Of a DNA stretch of 64,000 nucleotides, positions 9,381 through 17,440 are shown piece by piece. Origin of the DNA: Herbiconiux solani NBRC 106740 (GTDB lineage: Bacteria > Actinomycetota > Actinomycetes > Actinomycetales > Microbacteriaceae); assembly GCF_001571005.1 (NCBI RefSeq), contig NZ_BCST01000003.1, positions 186,001 to 250,000 on the forward strand, given 5' to 3'. Below the pieces are notes generated by a model. The model was not told where the DNA came from. It did not search any database and was given only the letters and a program-made list of their open reading frames with translations. The position numbers and the translations under genes were made by a program. The first letter of the stretch is position 1, and each line of letters begins with the position of its first letter.

Positions 9381-9409
9381 TCCGAGTCCGAGTCCGAGTC
9401 CGAGTCCGA
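9381..9409 (+). repeat. TCCGAG hexamer tandem repeat abutting a start codon
   Basis: Nearly five copies of TCCGAG fill the gap between the unknown gene and the M23 peptidase gene, running directly into its ATG. No separate Shine-Dalgarno sequence is present, so the repeat itself is the translation-initiation region. Slippage would shift spacing in 6-base steps without changing a reading frame. Confidence 0.85.
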
Positions 9410-10020
9410 TGACCGCCATCGACCTCGGCTACCCGTTCTTCGGGGACTGGCTCGTGCAGAACAGCCCGGCCGACCGGGTGCCCAGTCATGGCACGACGGC
9501 GTTCGCGTCGTCCTACGCGATCGACTTCGTGCCGCTCGGTCCGGGTGGCCGCACGGCCCCCTTCACGATGGGCTCGCTGCTCCGCTCCGAGCCGCCCGAG
9601 CGGTTCCCCGGCTTCGGACGGGAGCTCGTGGCCCCGGTCTCGGGTCTGGTGATCGGCGCGCACGATGCCGAGCCCGACCATCCAGCCCACCGCGGTCTCC
9701 CGTCCGTCGGCTATGCGCTCACCCAGCGTCGCCGAGCCTCGGCGGGTTGGCTCGCTCTCGCCGGCAACCACGTCCTGATCGAGAGCGGCGGCGTGATCGT
9801 GACCCTCTGCCACCTGCGACGCGGCAGTCTCCGCGTGCGACCGGGTCAGCAGCTCCGCGCGGGCGAGCCCCTCGGCGCCTGCGGCAACTCCGGCAACAGC
9901 ACCGAGCCGCACGTCCACGTGCAGGCCCTCGACGCCCCCGACCCCACCCGCGCCCGAGCTGTCCCCCTCACCTTCGACGGCGCCCTCCCCCGCACCGGCT
10001 CCGTCATCACCGTCCCCTGA
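9409..10020 (+). CDS. M23 (LytM) family metallopeptidase-like protein
   Basis: This 203-residue protein contains an M23 fold: His27 and Asp39 (SHGTTAFASSYAIDF) form the HxnD ligands, followed by GNHVLIESGG, a LCHLRRGSLRVRPGQ strand and the terminal GNSGNSTEPHVHVQ with the HxH pair. These are the zinc ligands of lysostaphin-type endopeptidases. No signal peptide or anchor is visible, which is unusual for a peptidoglycan enzyme and leaves its location open. The start follows the hexamer repeat directly. Confidence 0.82.
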   Translation: MTAIDLGYPFFGDWLVQNSPADRVPSHGTTAFASSYAIDFVPLGPGGRTAPFTMGSLLRSEPPERFPGFGRELVAPVSGLVIGAHDAEPDHPAHRGLPSVGYALTQRRRASAGWLALAGNHVLIESGGVIVTLCHLRRGSLRVRPGQQLRAGEPLGACGNSGNSTEPHVHVQALDAPDPTRARAVPLTFDGALPRTGSVITVP

Positions 10021-10093
10021 TCGCGGCCGACCCCGCGCCCACAGCCGCCAGCAGAGATCCGACCCCCAGAAAAAGGAATCGCCCCGGCGCGCC

Positions 10094-10109
10094 GACGCAT
10101 TTCTGCGTC
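10094..10109 (+). terminator. small hairpin after the M23 gene
   Basis: GACGCA and TGCGTC form a 6-bp stem around a TTTC loop, 74 bases beyond the peptidase stop. There is no U-tract, so termination activity is uncertain. The remainder of 10021-10203 shows a TTGACG at 10166 and CACACT at 10189, spaced 17 bases, a possible promoter for the next gene with little or no leader. Confidence 0.35.
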
Positions 10110-10203
10110 CCGTCCAGGGCTTACAGATCGATCTTACCGCTGTCCACAGGGCGCATCAAGCTCTCTTGACGATTTCTCATGAGGCGGCCACACTGACCAG
10201 GTC

Positions 10204-10875
10204 ATGCCCGTCGACCCCGCATCCCTCTCCGCACTCCCCCACGTGATCGGTGCCGAACGGTTGGCCCCCTACCTGGCCACCTGTGGTCAGGATGCATCGC
10301 GAGCGATCCGGCTCTGCTGCTGGAACATCGAGGCCAGCAGCGCGTTGCTGGGGACCTTCGCCGCCGTCGAGGTAGGCGTCCGCAACGCGATGCACCGCTC
10401 GCTCAGCGAGCATCACGGACGCACCGACTGGTGGGTCGACGCCCCGCTGACCGGGCAGGATCGCGCGGCCGTCGTCGGCGCGGCACGGTACCTCGACCAG
10501 CGCCGCGGATCGCAGGATTGGACCCCAGGCCACCTGGTGGCGGAGCTGCCGGTGTCGTTCTGGGAGGGCCTGCTCGCGAATCGCTATCACCAGGCACTCT
10601 GGGTGCCCTCGCTCGCGGGGGCCTTCCCGCACTTCGACGGGCGGCGCCGGGATGTGAAGGCCCAGCTTCAGCGACTCCGGCTCCTGCGCAATCGGGCGGC
10701 GCACCACGAACCGATCCACTCCCGTGATCTCCGCGTCGATCTGCAGTACCTCTGCCAGCTCGCGGGGTACGTGTCGGCCGAGCTCAGGGTGTGGGTGGAG
10801 AGCCACTCCCGGCTGCCACGAGTGGTCGACGGCAAAAGCGCCTCGGTCGCCGGACTGCGGGCCACGCGGTTCTGA
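10204..10875 (+). CDS. Abi-like (AbiD/AbiF, HEPN-type) protein
   Basis: This 223-residue protein resembles the Abi_2 family of abortive-infection proteins. It has a RNAMH element at residues 60-64 (EVGVRNAMHRSL) and the HEPN RNase-type motif RNxxxH at Arg162-Asn163-His167 in LLRNRAAHHEPIHSRDL. HEPN proteins of this type are usually metal-independent RNases that act in phage defence or toxin systems. No antitoxin-like partner is next to it, so it appears solitary. Whether it is a defence gene is inference from family; the motif is seen directly. Confidence 0.8.
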   Translation: MPVDPASLSALPHVIGAERLAPYLATCGQDASRAIRLCCWNIEASSALLGTFAAVEVGVRNAMHRSLSEHHGRTDWWVDAPLTGQDRAAVVGAARYLDQRRGSQDWTPGHLVAELPVSFWEGLLANRYHQALWVPSLAGAFPHFDGRRRDVKAQLQRLRLLRNRAAHHEPIHSRDLRVDLQYLCQLAGYVSAELRVWVESHSRLPRVVDGKSASVAGLRATRF

Positions 10876-10921
10876 CCGGCCGGGCCGAACGGCCGGCCGG
10901 CGGCGGCGGCGGGGGGCTCGG

Positions 10922-11272
10922 CTACTCGTGGAGGAGGGACTGCCAGTTCTGGGGCACGTGGCCGGCGGGGCCGGGGACCGGCTGGTCGAGGGGGTGCGAG
11001 TGCGGCGGGGCGAGCTCGGGGCCGTCGGCGAACTCCTGGGTGCGGTAGTTCCAGAACCAGTCCTCACCTGGCTCGTAGCTCTGGATGATCGGATGCCCGC
11101 TCGACTCGGCGTGCTTGGTCGCGTGCTGCGAGGGCGAGGAGTCGCAGCAGCCCACGTGGCCGCACTCGGCACAGCGGCGCAGGTGCAACCACCAGCCCGT
11201 CACGGGGTCGCAGTCCACGCATCCGGGACCGCTCGGTTTCACGTCTTGATTGATGCCGCTGTCGCTCGTCAC
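10922..11272 (-). CDS. UBP-type zinc finger protein
   Basis: This 116-residue protein is essentially one UBP zinc finger. Cys and His ligands are seen in GCVDCD, RRCAECGHVGCCD, SPSQHATKHAESSGH and the following HPIIQSYEPGEDWFWNYR. The start is a GTG at 11272; the longer frame upstream is proline/arginine-rich shadow sequence running through the next gene. Bacterial UBP fingers may bind ubiquitin-like or redox partners, but no function is proven. It is divergent from the thioredoxin-reductase-like gene, with the starts only 17 bases apart. Confidence 0.85.
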   Translation of the reverse strand: MTSDSGINQDVKPSGPGCVDCDPVTGWWLHLRRCAECGHVGCCDSSPSQHATKHAESSGHPIIQSYEPGEDWFWNYRTQEFADGPELAPPHSHPLDQPVPGPAGHVPQNWQSLLHE

Positions 11273-11289
11273 ACCTAGGATCGTAGGCC

Positions 11290-12963
11290 ATGGACGACTC
11301 GGTGTCTCAGGATCTCGCGGCCGCCGCCCACCCGCTGCTGACGGCGGAGCAGCGGCAGCGACTCGGCGCCTACGGGCAGGAGACCGCGGTGGCCGAGGGC
11401 GACCTGGTGTTCGCATCCGGTGATGCCGCCCCCGATCTGGTGCTGGTGCACGAAGGCAGCGTCGACCTGGTGCAGGTCGCGACCATCGACGCCCCCGAGG
11501 AGGTGCTCTGGCGCTACGTGCCGGGCGAATTCGTCGGCGAGCTCAACCTGCTGACCGGGCAGCGCATCTACCTCTCGGCCCGGGTGGCCGAGGCCGGCCG
11601 GGTGACCCTCATCCCGCCCGCGGTCTTCCGGCGGATCATGGCCGACGAGCCCGACCTCTCCGACCTCATGCTCCGGGCGTTCGTGGCTCGGCGGCGGAAG
11701 CTCCAGAACAACGCGGGAGCCCGGGCGATCGAGATCATCGGCACCGAGTTCTCGGCGCCGTCGCTCGCCCTCCGCACCTTCGCCGCCCGCCAGCAGCTCG
11801 CCCACACCTGGATCGACTCGGACAGCGTCGAGGGCAGGTCGCTCCTCCGCGTGGCCGAGATCGAGGTGGGCGACCTGCCGGCCGTCATCCTGCCCGATGC
11901 CGTGCTCAAGCGGGCGACCCCGGGCCGCCTCGCCGAGCACGTCGGGCTGACCGCACCACGGAGCGGGGGCGAGACCGTCGATCTCGCCGTGATCGGCGCC
12001 GGCCCCGCGGGGCTCGCCGCCGCGATGTACGGCGCCTCCGAGGGGCTCGACACGGTGCTGCTCGAGGCCGTGGGCACCGGCGGCCAGGCCGCCGCGAGCT
12101 CACGGATCGAGAACTACCTCGGCTTCCCCTCCGGCCTCAGCGGCAGCGAGCTGACCTCGCGCGCGATGGTGCAGGCCGAGAAGTTCGGGGCGCGGCTCTA
12201 CAGCCCGTGCACCGCCGCCTCGCTGCATCCGGATGGCGGACACCTCGACATCACCCTCGACGACGGCACGGTCGTGCACGCGCGGGCCGTGATCATCGCC
12301 AGCGGAGCCCGGTACCGCTCACTCCCGCTGCCGGAGTGGAGCCGTTTCGAAGGCGCGGGCATCTACTACGCGGCCACCGAGCTCGAGGCGCGCTCCTGCG
12401 CGACGAGCCCCGTGGTGGTCATCGGCGGCGCCAACTCCTCTGGGCAGGCCGCGCTCTACCTGGCCTCGAAGGGCGCCCAGGTCACGATCGCGGTGCGTCG
12501 CGACGGGCTCGAGGCGACCATGTCGGCCTACCTCGTCGACCGGCTGAAGGCGCACCGCAACGTGACCATCCGCACCGCGACCGAGGTGACCGCGCTGCAC
12601 GGCGACGAGTCGCTCAGTCAGGTCACGCTGACCGACCACGCGACCGGCGAGTCGGCCGATCAGGCCTGCCGCGGACTGTTCTGCTTCATCGGCGCCGACC
12701 CCGCGACCGCCTGGCTCGACGGCTCGGTGGTCACCGACCACGACGGCTTCCTCCTCAGCGACACCGCGCTCGGCGCGGGGGATGCGCTGCCCGAGGCCTA
12801 CCGGCTGCTCGGACGCGACCCGCTGCCGTTCGAGACGAGCGTTCCGGCCGTGTTCGCCGCGGGCGACGTGCGCCGCGGGTCGATGAAGCGCGTGGCGGCC
12901 GCGGTCGGCGAGGGCGCGAGCGCGGTGCGCTCGGTGCACGTCGCCATCGGCACCCGCGCCTGA
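11290..12963 (+). CDS. cNMP-binding / thioredoxin-reductase-like FAD oxidoreductase fusion
   Basis: This 557-residue protein joins an N-terminal cyclic-nucleotide-binding (Crp-type) domain (about residues 15-125, with the PGEFVGELNLLTGQR hairpin) to a C-terminal FAD/NADPH oxidoreductase. The FAD motif IGAGPAGLAAAMYG is near residue 233 and the NADPH motif IGGANSSGQAALYL near residue 376. Where thioredoxin reductase has CxxC it has SCATSP, so only one cysteine remains and disulfide reduction by the usual mechanism is unlikely. A middle segment (about 130-225) is shared with response-regulator-like relatives. The electron acceptor is unknown. Confidence 0.87.
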   Translation: MDDSVSQDLAAAAHPLLTAEQRQRLGAYGQETAVAEGDLVFASGDAAPDLVLVHEGSVDLVQVATIDAPEEVLWRYVPGEFVGELNLLTGQRIYLSARVAEAGRVTLIPPAVFRRIMADEPDLSDLMLRAFVARRRKLQNNAGARAIEIIGTEFSAPSLALRTFAARQQLAHTWIDSDSVEGRSLLRVAEIEVGDLPAVILPDAVLKRATPGRLAEHVGLTAPRSGGETVDLAVIGAGPAGLAAAMYGASEGLDTVLLEAVGTGGQAAASSRIENYLGFPSGLSGSELTSRAMVQAEKFGARLYSPCTAASLHPDGGHLDITLDDGTVVHARAVIIASGARYRSLPLPEWSRFEGAGIYYAATELEARSCATSPVVVIGGANSSGQAALYLASKGAQVTIAVRRDGLEATMSAYLVDRLKAHRNVTIRTATEVTALHGDESLSQVTLTDHATGESADQACRGLFCFIGADPATAWLDGSVVTDHDGFLLSDTALGAGDALPEAYRLLGRDPLPFETSVPAVFAAGDVRRGSMKRVAAAVGEGASAVRSVHVAIGTRA

Positions 12964-12964
12964 G

Positions 12965-12983
12965 GGCGGGCGCCACGCCCGCC
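12965..12983 (+). terminator. terminator-like hairpin between convergent genes
   Basis: GGCGGGCG and CGCCCGCC form an 8-bp stem with a 3-base loop, two bases after the oxidoreductase stop and before the convergent SDR gene. No U-tract follows. High-GC actinobacteria often use such stems, so modest support. Confidence 0.5.
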
Positions 12984-13068
12984 GCGCACGGGCCGCCGGT
13001 CACGACGCCAGATCGGCGGGCTAGCAGGCACGCGCAGCTATGCAGGGCCGCGCCGCCGCCGCCCGCCT

Positions 13069-13872
13069 CTACTCCGCCCGCAACCGCAGGTTCTGCATCC
13101 CGCCGTCGACCGCGATCGACGCCCCGGTCGTCGAGCCCGCGAGCGGCCCGGCGAGGTACGCGACCGCCTCCGCCACCTCGTCCGCCGAGACGAGCCGACC
13201 GTGCGGCTGCCGCGCCTCGAGAGCGGCGCGTTCGGCCGCCGGATCCGCGGCGCTGGACAGCAACCGCCCCACCCAAGGCGTGTCGGCGGTACCCGGGTTC
13301 ACGCAGTTGACGCGGATCCCCTCGCGCAGATGATCGGCCGCCATCGCCCGTGTCAGCGCGAGCACGGCCCCCTTCGACGCACTGTAGAGCGCGCGCTGGG
13401 GCAGGCCGGCGGTGGCCGCGATCGACGCGGTGTTGACGATGGATGCGGCCGGCGACTCGCGCAGGAACGGCAGGGCCGCGCGGCTGACCCGCGCCATCCC
13501 GATCACGTTGATGTCGAGCACGCGGGCCCATTCGTCGTCCGGGTTGTCGGCCACTGTGCCCTGCGCGCCGACGCCGGCGTTGTTGACGACCACGTCGATC
13601 CGGCCGAAGCGCGCGGCCACGGCGGCCACCGCCGAGCGCACCGAGGCGTCGTCCGAGACGTCGGCGGTCACCGCGAAGTGCTCCGGAGAGGCGTGCGAGG
13701 GGTCACGGTCGAGCACGGCGACCCGGGCTCCCGCCGCGTGCAGGCGGTCGGCGACGGCGGCTCCGATCCCGGATGCTCCACCCGTCACGATCGCGACCAG
13801 CCCGTCGAACTCGTGGCCGGGCAGCACCCGAGGCACCACCCGCGGCAGCGGCGTGCGCAGCGGCTCAGGCAT
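13069..13872 (-). CDS. SDR dehydrogenase, paralogue of the fucose-operon SDR
   Basis: This 267-residue short-chain dehydrogenase has TGGASGIG at residues 30-37, NNAG, and catalytic Ser150, Tyr163 and Lys167 (YSASK). It is clearly paralogous to the SDR at 7572-8324, sharing WARVLDxNVxGMARVS and the VDGGMQNLRLR C-terminus, but has a 20-residue longer N-terminus. Its ATG overlaps the hydrolase stop by 8 bases. It probably oxidises a 2-keto-3-deoxy sugar acid. It is the last gene of the leftward cluster running from 17321. Confidence 0.87.
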   Translation of the reverse strand: MPEPLRTPLPRVVPRVLPGHEFDGLVAIVTGGASGIGAAVADRLHAAGARVAVLDRDPSHASPEHFAVTADVSDDASVRSAVAAVAARFGRIDVVVNNAGVGAQGTVADNPDDEWARVLDINVIGMARVSRAALPFLRESPAASIVNTASIAATAGLPQRALYSASKGAVLALTRAMAADHLREGIRVNCVNPGTADTPWVGRLLSSAADPAAERAALEARQPHGRLVSADEVAEAVAYLAGPLAGSTTGASIAVDGGMQNLRLRAE

Positions 13873-14743
13873 CGACGAACACCTGTCGCTGCCGGCCGAG
13901 CCCTTCGATCTCGATCTCGCAGACGTCTCCCGCCCGGAGATAGGGGAACCGTCCCGACAGCGCCACGCCCTCCGGCGTGCCCGTCATGATCAGGTCGCCC
14001 GGCTCGAGCGCGAGGAACTGGCTCAGGTACCAGACCAGGTAATCGACCCCGAAGATCAGGTCGGCGGTCGTCGAGTCCTGCCGCGGCTCGCCGTTGACCC
14101 AGCTGCGCAGCCGCAGGTTCGTGTAGTCGACCTCGTCGGGGGTGACCAGCCAGGGCCCGGTCGGAGTGAAGCCCGGCGCGCACTTGCCCTTCGACCACTG
14201 GCCACCCGAGAGCTCGAGCTGGAACTCGCGCTCCGAGAGGTCGTTGCCCACGACGAACCCGGCGACGTGCCGCAGGCTGTCGGCCGGGGAGTCGAGATAG
14301 AGCGCGCGCTCGCCGATCACGACGCCGAGCTCGACCTCCCAGTCGGTCTTCCGGCTGAGCCGCGGGATGGCGACGTCGTCGTCGGGCCCGCCCACCGTGT
14401 TCGGCGTCTTGAGGAACAGGATCGGGGAGGTGGGTGGCTCGGAACCGGACTCGGCGGCGTGGGCGGCGTAGTTCATCCCGATGCAGATCACCGAACCGGG
14501 CCGCGCGATCGGCGAGCCCACGCGGTTCGCCGCGGCCACGGCGGCTGGGTCGCCGCCCGCGTAGGCGTCGGCGAGCCGGGGCAGCACCCCGGACTCTAAG
14601 GCCGCCCGCACGCGCTCGACGCCGCCGGAGGCGAAGAAGTCTCCGTCGAGGTCGGGCGTGAGCCCCGAGAGGTCGTAGTGGGCGTCGTCGGTGACGAGAA
14701 CGGGCCGTTCCTGGCCCACGGGGCCGAGCCGGGCGAGTTTCAT
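13865..14743 (-). CDS. FAH-family hydrolase, second copy
   Basis: This 292-residue fumarylacetoacetate-hydrolase-fold enzyme resembles the one at 6733-7575: same GMNYAAHAAE, DWEVELGVVIGE and LSEREFQLE elements with the metal-binding acidic residues. The AAAGGA site before the ATG at 14743 decides the start. Beside a dehydratase and an SDR it likely cleaves a 2,4-diketo-3-deoxy sugar acid to pyruvate plus a hydroxy acid. It overlaps the SDR gene and follows the transporter gene by 63 bases. Confidence 0.88.
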   Translation of the reverse strand: MKLARLGPVGQERPVLVTDDAHYDLSGLTPDLDGDFFASGGVERVRAALESGVLPRLADAYAGGDPAAVAAANRVGSPIARPGSVICIGMNYAAHAAESGSEPPTSPILFLKTPNTVGGPDDDVAIPRLSRKTDWEVELGVVIGERALYLDSPADSLRHVAGFVVGNDLSEREFQLELSGGQWSKGKCAPGFTPTGPWLVTPDEVDYTNLRLRSWVNGEPRQDSTTADLIFGVDYLVWYLSQFLALEPGDLIMTGTPEGVALSGRFPYLRAGDVCEIEIEGLGRQRQVFVDA

Positions 14744-14806
14744 GGAGTTCCTTTCACGAGGAGGACAGGAGGAGGCAGACGATCGAGCTGCTGGCACGCA
14801 TCCGCT

Positions 14807-16168
14807 CTACTCGAACTTCCCGGTCGACGCCTTGAGCTCCGGCACGGTGAGCGCCTCTAGGCTGCGCCCGCGGGTCTCCGGCCCGAGCACGGTCGCCACG
14901 AAGCCGATCAGGCAGGCGGCGATCACGAACAGCGCGACCAGCCAGGATGCTCCGGAGGCTGCGGCCACCAGGGCCACGGCGATCAGCGGGGTCAGGCCGC
15001 CGGAGATCGCACCGGCGACCTCGCGGCTGAAGGCGAGGCCCGTGAACCGCGAGCGCGCGGTGAACAGCTCGGAGAAGTACGCGCCCTGCGGCCCGAACAT
15101 CGCGCCGACGCCCACGGCGAGGCTGATCGTGACGGCGAGCGTGATCCAGAGCGGCGACTTCGTGCCGTCGATGATCGCGAAGTACGGGAAGACGAAGATC
15201 GCAGAGAAGACGATGCCGAAGAGCACGACCGGCTTCCGGCCGACGCGGTCTGAGAGGTGCCCGGCGAGCGGCAGCGTGATCATCGTCACGAAGGTCGCCA
15301 CGGTGATCGCGATCGGCCCGATCGAGTTGGCGAGCTTCAGCGTGCCGACGAGGTAGGCCGTGAGGAAGGTGAGGTTCACGTAGGCGAGCACGTTCTGCGG
15401 GGTCTGCGTGCCGATCAGCACGAGCGCCGCCTTCTTCTCGAAGCGGAAGACGTCGGCCACGGGGGTGACCTTGACCTTCTTCTGTTGCGCCTTCTCCTGC
15501 GCCTCGAGGAAGGCGGGGCTCTCGGCCAGCCGGAGACGGATGAACAGGGCGACGGCGATCACGACGATGCTGGCCATGAACGGGATGCGCCAGCCCCAGC
15601 TGAGGAACGCGTCCTCCGGCAGCTGGGTCACGAGTGCGAACGCGCCGGAGGCCAGCAGCAGCCCGAGGTAGACGCCGACCGCGGGCCAGGCTCCCTGCAG
15701 ACCGCGGGAGCGCGGGGTGGCGTGCTCGACCGAGAGGATCGCGGCGCCGCCGAACTCGGCGCCCGCGCCGATGCCCTGCACGGCCCGGAGCAGCACGAGG
15801 ATGATCGGCGCCCACACCCCGACCTGCGCGTAGGTGGGCACGAAGGCCATCGCCACGGTCGAGAACCCCATCACCAGCAGCGTGATCACGAGTACGTTCT
15901 TGCGCCCCACGATGTCGCCGAGACGGCCGAAGATCAGCCCGCCGAGCGGCCGGATGAAGTACCCCACCGCCAGTGTCGCGAACGCGGCGAGCGTGGCCAC
16001 GGTCGGGTCGACCGACGTGAAGATGATCTTGTTGAACACCAGCGCCGCGGCCGTGCCGTAGAGGTAGAAGTCGTACCATTCCAGCGCCGATCCGACGAGG
16101 GCGGCAGCGGCCACTCGCCGGGTCGAGCGGGAGTCGTGGGTGGGTTTCGTCATGGTCGTGTCGGACAT
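14807..16168 (-). CDS. MFS transporter, metabolite:H+ symporter (MHS) type
   Basis: This 453-residue, 12-span proton symporter starts with the MHS signature ALVGSALEWYDFYLYGTAAAL and has the loop motif FGRLGDIVGRKN between spans 2 and 3, plus AGHLSDRVGRKP in the second half. MHS members import organic and sugar acids such as shikimate, ketoglutarate or proline. The start uses the second of two adjacent ATGs because GAGGAG lies 6 bases before it. Its cluster partners suggest a sugar acid (aldonate) as substrate. Confidence 0.87.
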   Translation of the reverse strand: MSDTTMTKPTHDSRSTRRVAAAALVGSALEWYDFYLYGTAAALVFNKIIFTSVDPTVATLAAFATLAVGYFIRPLGGLIFGRLGDIVGRKNVLVITLLVMGFSTVAMAFVPTYAQVGVWAPIILVLLRAVQGIGAGAEFGGAAILSVEHATPRSRGLQGAWPAVGVYLGLLLASGAFALVTQLPEDAFLSWGWRIPFMASIVVIAVALFIRLRLAESPAFLEAQEKAQQKKVKVTPVADVFRFEKKAALVLIGTQTPQNVLAYVNLTFLTAYLVGTLKLANSIGPIAITVATFVTMITLPLAGHLSDRVGRKPVVLFGIVFSAIFVFPYFAIIDGTKSPLWITLAVTISLAVGVGAMFGPQGAYFSELFTARSRFTGLAFSREVAGAISGGLTPLIAVALVAAASGASWLVALFVIAACLIGFVATVLGPETRGRSLEALTVPELKASTGKFE

Positions 16169-16220
16169 CATTGTCTCCTCGGATTCGGAACGGGCGGTAG
16201 ACGGGTCGTGCAGGGGGTGG

Positions 16221-17321
16221 TCAGGCGACCCGGCGGTCCTCGATCGCATCCAGGTCCCAGGCGATGCCGAGACCCGGTTCGTCCGGGACGACGGCGTGCC
16301 CGTCGACGATGCGCAGCGAGCTGGTCGTGATGGCGCCGAGCTGCGGGATGTGCTCGACGAACCCGCCGTTGGGGATCGCGGCGGTGAGGCTCACGTGCAG
16401 CTCCATCAGGAAGTGCGGGCACACGGTCACGTTGTAGGCCTCGGCGAGGTGCGCCACCTTGAGCCAGGGCGTGATGCCGCCGATGCGGGCGACGTCGGTC
16501 TGCACGATGCCGGCCGCGCCCCGCTGCAGGTACTCCTTGAACTGGCCGACCGAGTAGATCGACTCGCCGACGGCGATCGGCACGCTCGTCGAGCGCACCA
16601 GCTCGGCGTGGGCCGTGACGTCCTCGGCCGGCATCGGCTCCTCGTACCAGGTGAGGTCGAAGGGCTCGAGCAGCGCCGTCCGGGCGCGGGCGCTCGCGAG
16701 CGTCAGCGACTGGTTCGCGTCGACCATCACAGCCATCCCGGGGCCGACCGCATCCCGCACCGCCCCGACGCGCTCGGCATCCTCGCGCGCGCTCGGCCGG
16801 CCGACCTTGAGCTTCACGCCCGACCAGCCCTGCGCCTTCGCGCGGAGGGCGTTCTCGACCAGCTCGTCGGTGCCGAGGTGCAGCCAGCCGCCTTCGGTGT
16901 CGTAGAGCGGGACGGTGTCGCGGAATCCGCCGGCCGCGAGCCAGAGCGGCTGGGCGTCGCGGAGGCAGCGCAGATCCCAGAGGGCCGTGTCGAGCGCGGC
17001 GAGGGCGAGCGAGGTGATCGGCCCGACCGTGGTGGCCCGCGAGGAGTCGAAGGCGGCGCGCCAGACCCGCTCGACGGCCCGCGAGTCGAGCCCGATCACG
17101 GCCGGGAGCAGCGTCTCCCGGAGCATCGAGAGCACCGCCCGGCCGCCGGTGCCGATCGTGTACGAGTAGCCGCGGCCCGCGAGACCGTCGGCCGTGCCCA
17201 GCTCGACGAAGATCGTCTCCTGCTTGAGGAACGACTGGATGGCGTCGGTGCGTACCGTCTCGACCTCGAGGTCGACGAGGGAGGCGGTCGCAGTGGTGAT
17301 GGTGGTCGCAGTGGGGGGCAT
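16221..17321 (-). CDS. mandelate racemase/muconate lactonizing family dehydratase
   Basis: This 366-residue enolase-superfamily enzyme has base pair Lys170/Lys172 (KLKVG), metal ligands Asp201 (VDANQ), Glu228 (EEPMP) and Glu253 (GES), and the Asp276/His303 dyad (CPHFLMELH). This is the set found in sugar-acid dehydratases. Along with the MHS symporter, hydrolase and SDR it probably performs the first step on an imported aldonate; the exact acid is not determined. A GAAGGATCAACG ribosome site precedes the ATG. Transcription starts from the intergenic region shared with the GntR gene. Confidence 0.87.
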   Translation of the reverse strand: MPPTATTITTATASLVDLEVETVRTDAIQSFLKQETIFVELGTADGLAGRGYSYTIGTGGRAVLSMLRETLLPAVIGLDSRAVERVWRAAFDSSRATTVGPITSLALAALDTALWDLRCLRDAQPLWLAAGGFRDTVPLYDTEGGWLHLGTDELVENALRAKAQGWSGVKLKVGRPSAREDAERVGAVRDAVGPGMAVMVDANQSLTLASARARTALLEPFDLTWYEEPMPAEDVTAHAELVRSTSVPIAVGESIYSVGQFKEYLQRGAAGIVQTDVARIGGITPWLKVAHLAEAYNVTVCPHFLMELHVSLTAAIPNGGFVEHIPQLGAITTSSLRIVDGHAVVPDEPGLGIAWDLDAIEDRRVA

Positions 17322-17343
17322 CGTTGATCCTTCGCGTTTCGAC

Positions 17344-17364
17344 CGATCATATAGTATTTGATCG
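17344..17364. promoter_or_regulatory. candidate GntR operator in the divergent promoter
   Basis: CGATCA and TGATCG flank a 9-base AT-rich spacer (21 bp total); outside them GAC and GTC extend the symmetry with one base offset. The site lies 23 bases before the dehydratase ATG, between it and the divergent FCD-type GntR gene. This placement suggests repression of the sugar-acid cluster until an inducer binds. A TAGAGT -10-like hexamer at 17429 would give a leaderless or nearly leaderless regulator transcript. Confidence 0.6.
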
Positions 17365-17440
17365 AGTCGGCAAGGGTCTCGTCGCGATGAATCGACGGGC
17401 GTCCCGTCCCGTTACGGGGCGCCCCCGGTAGAGTCAGGTC

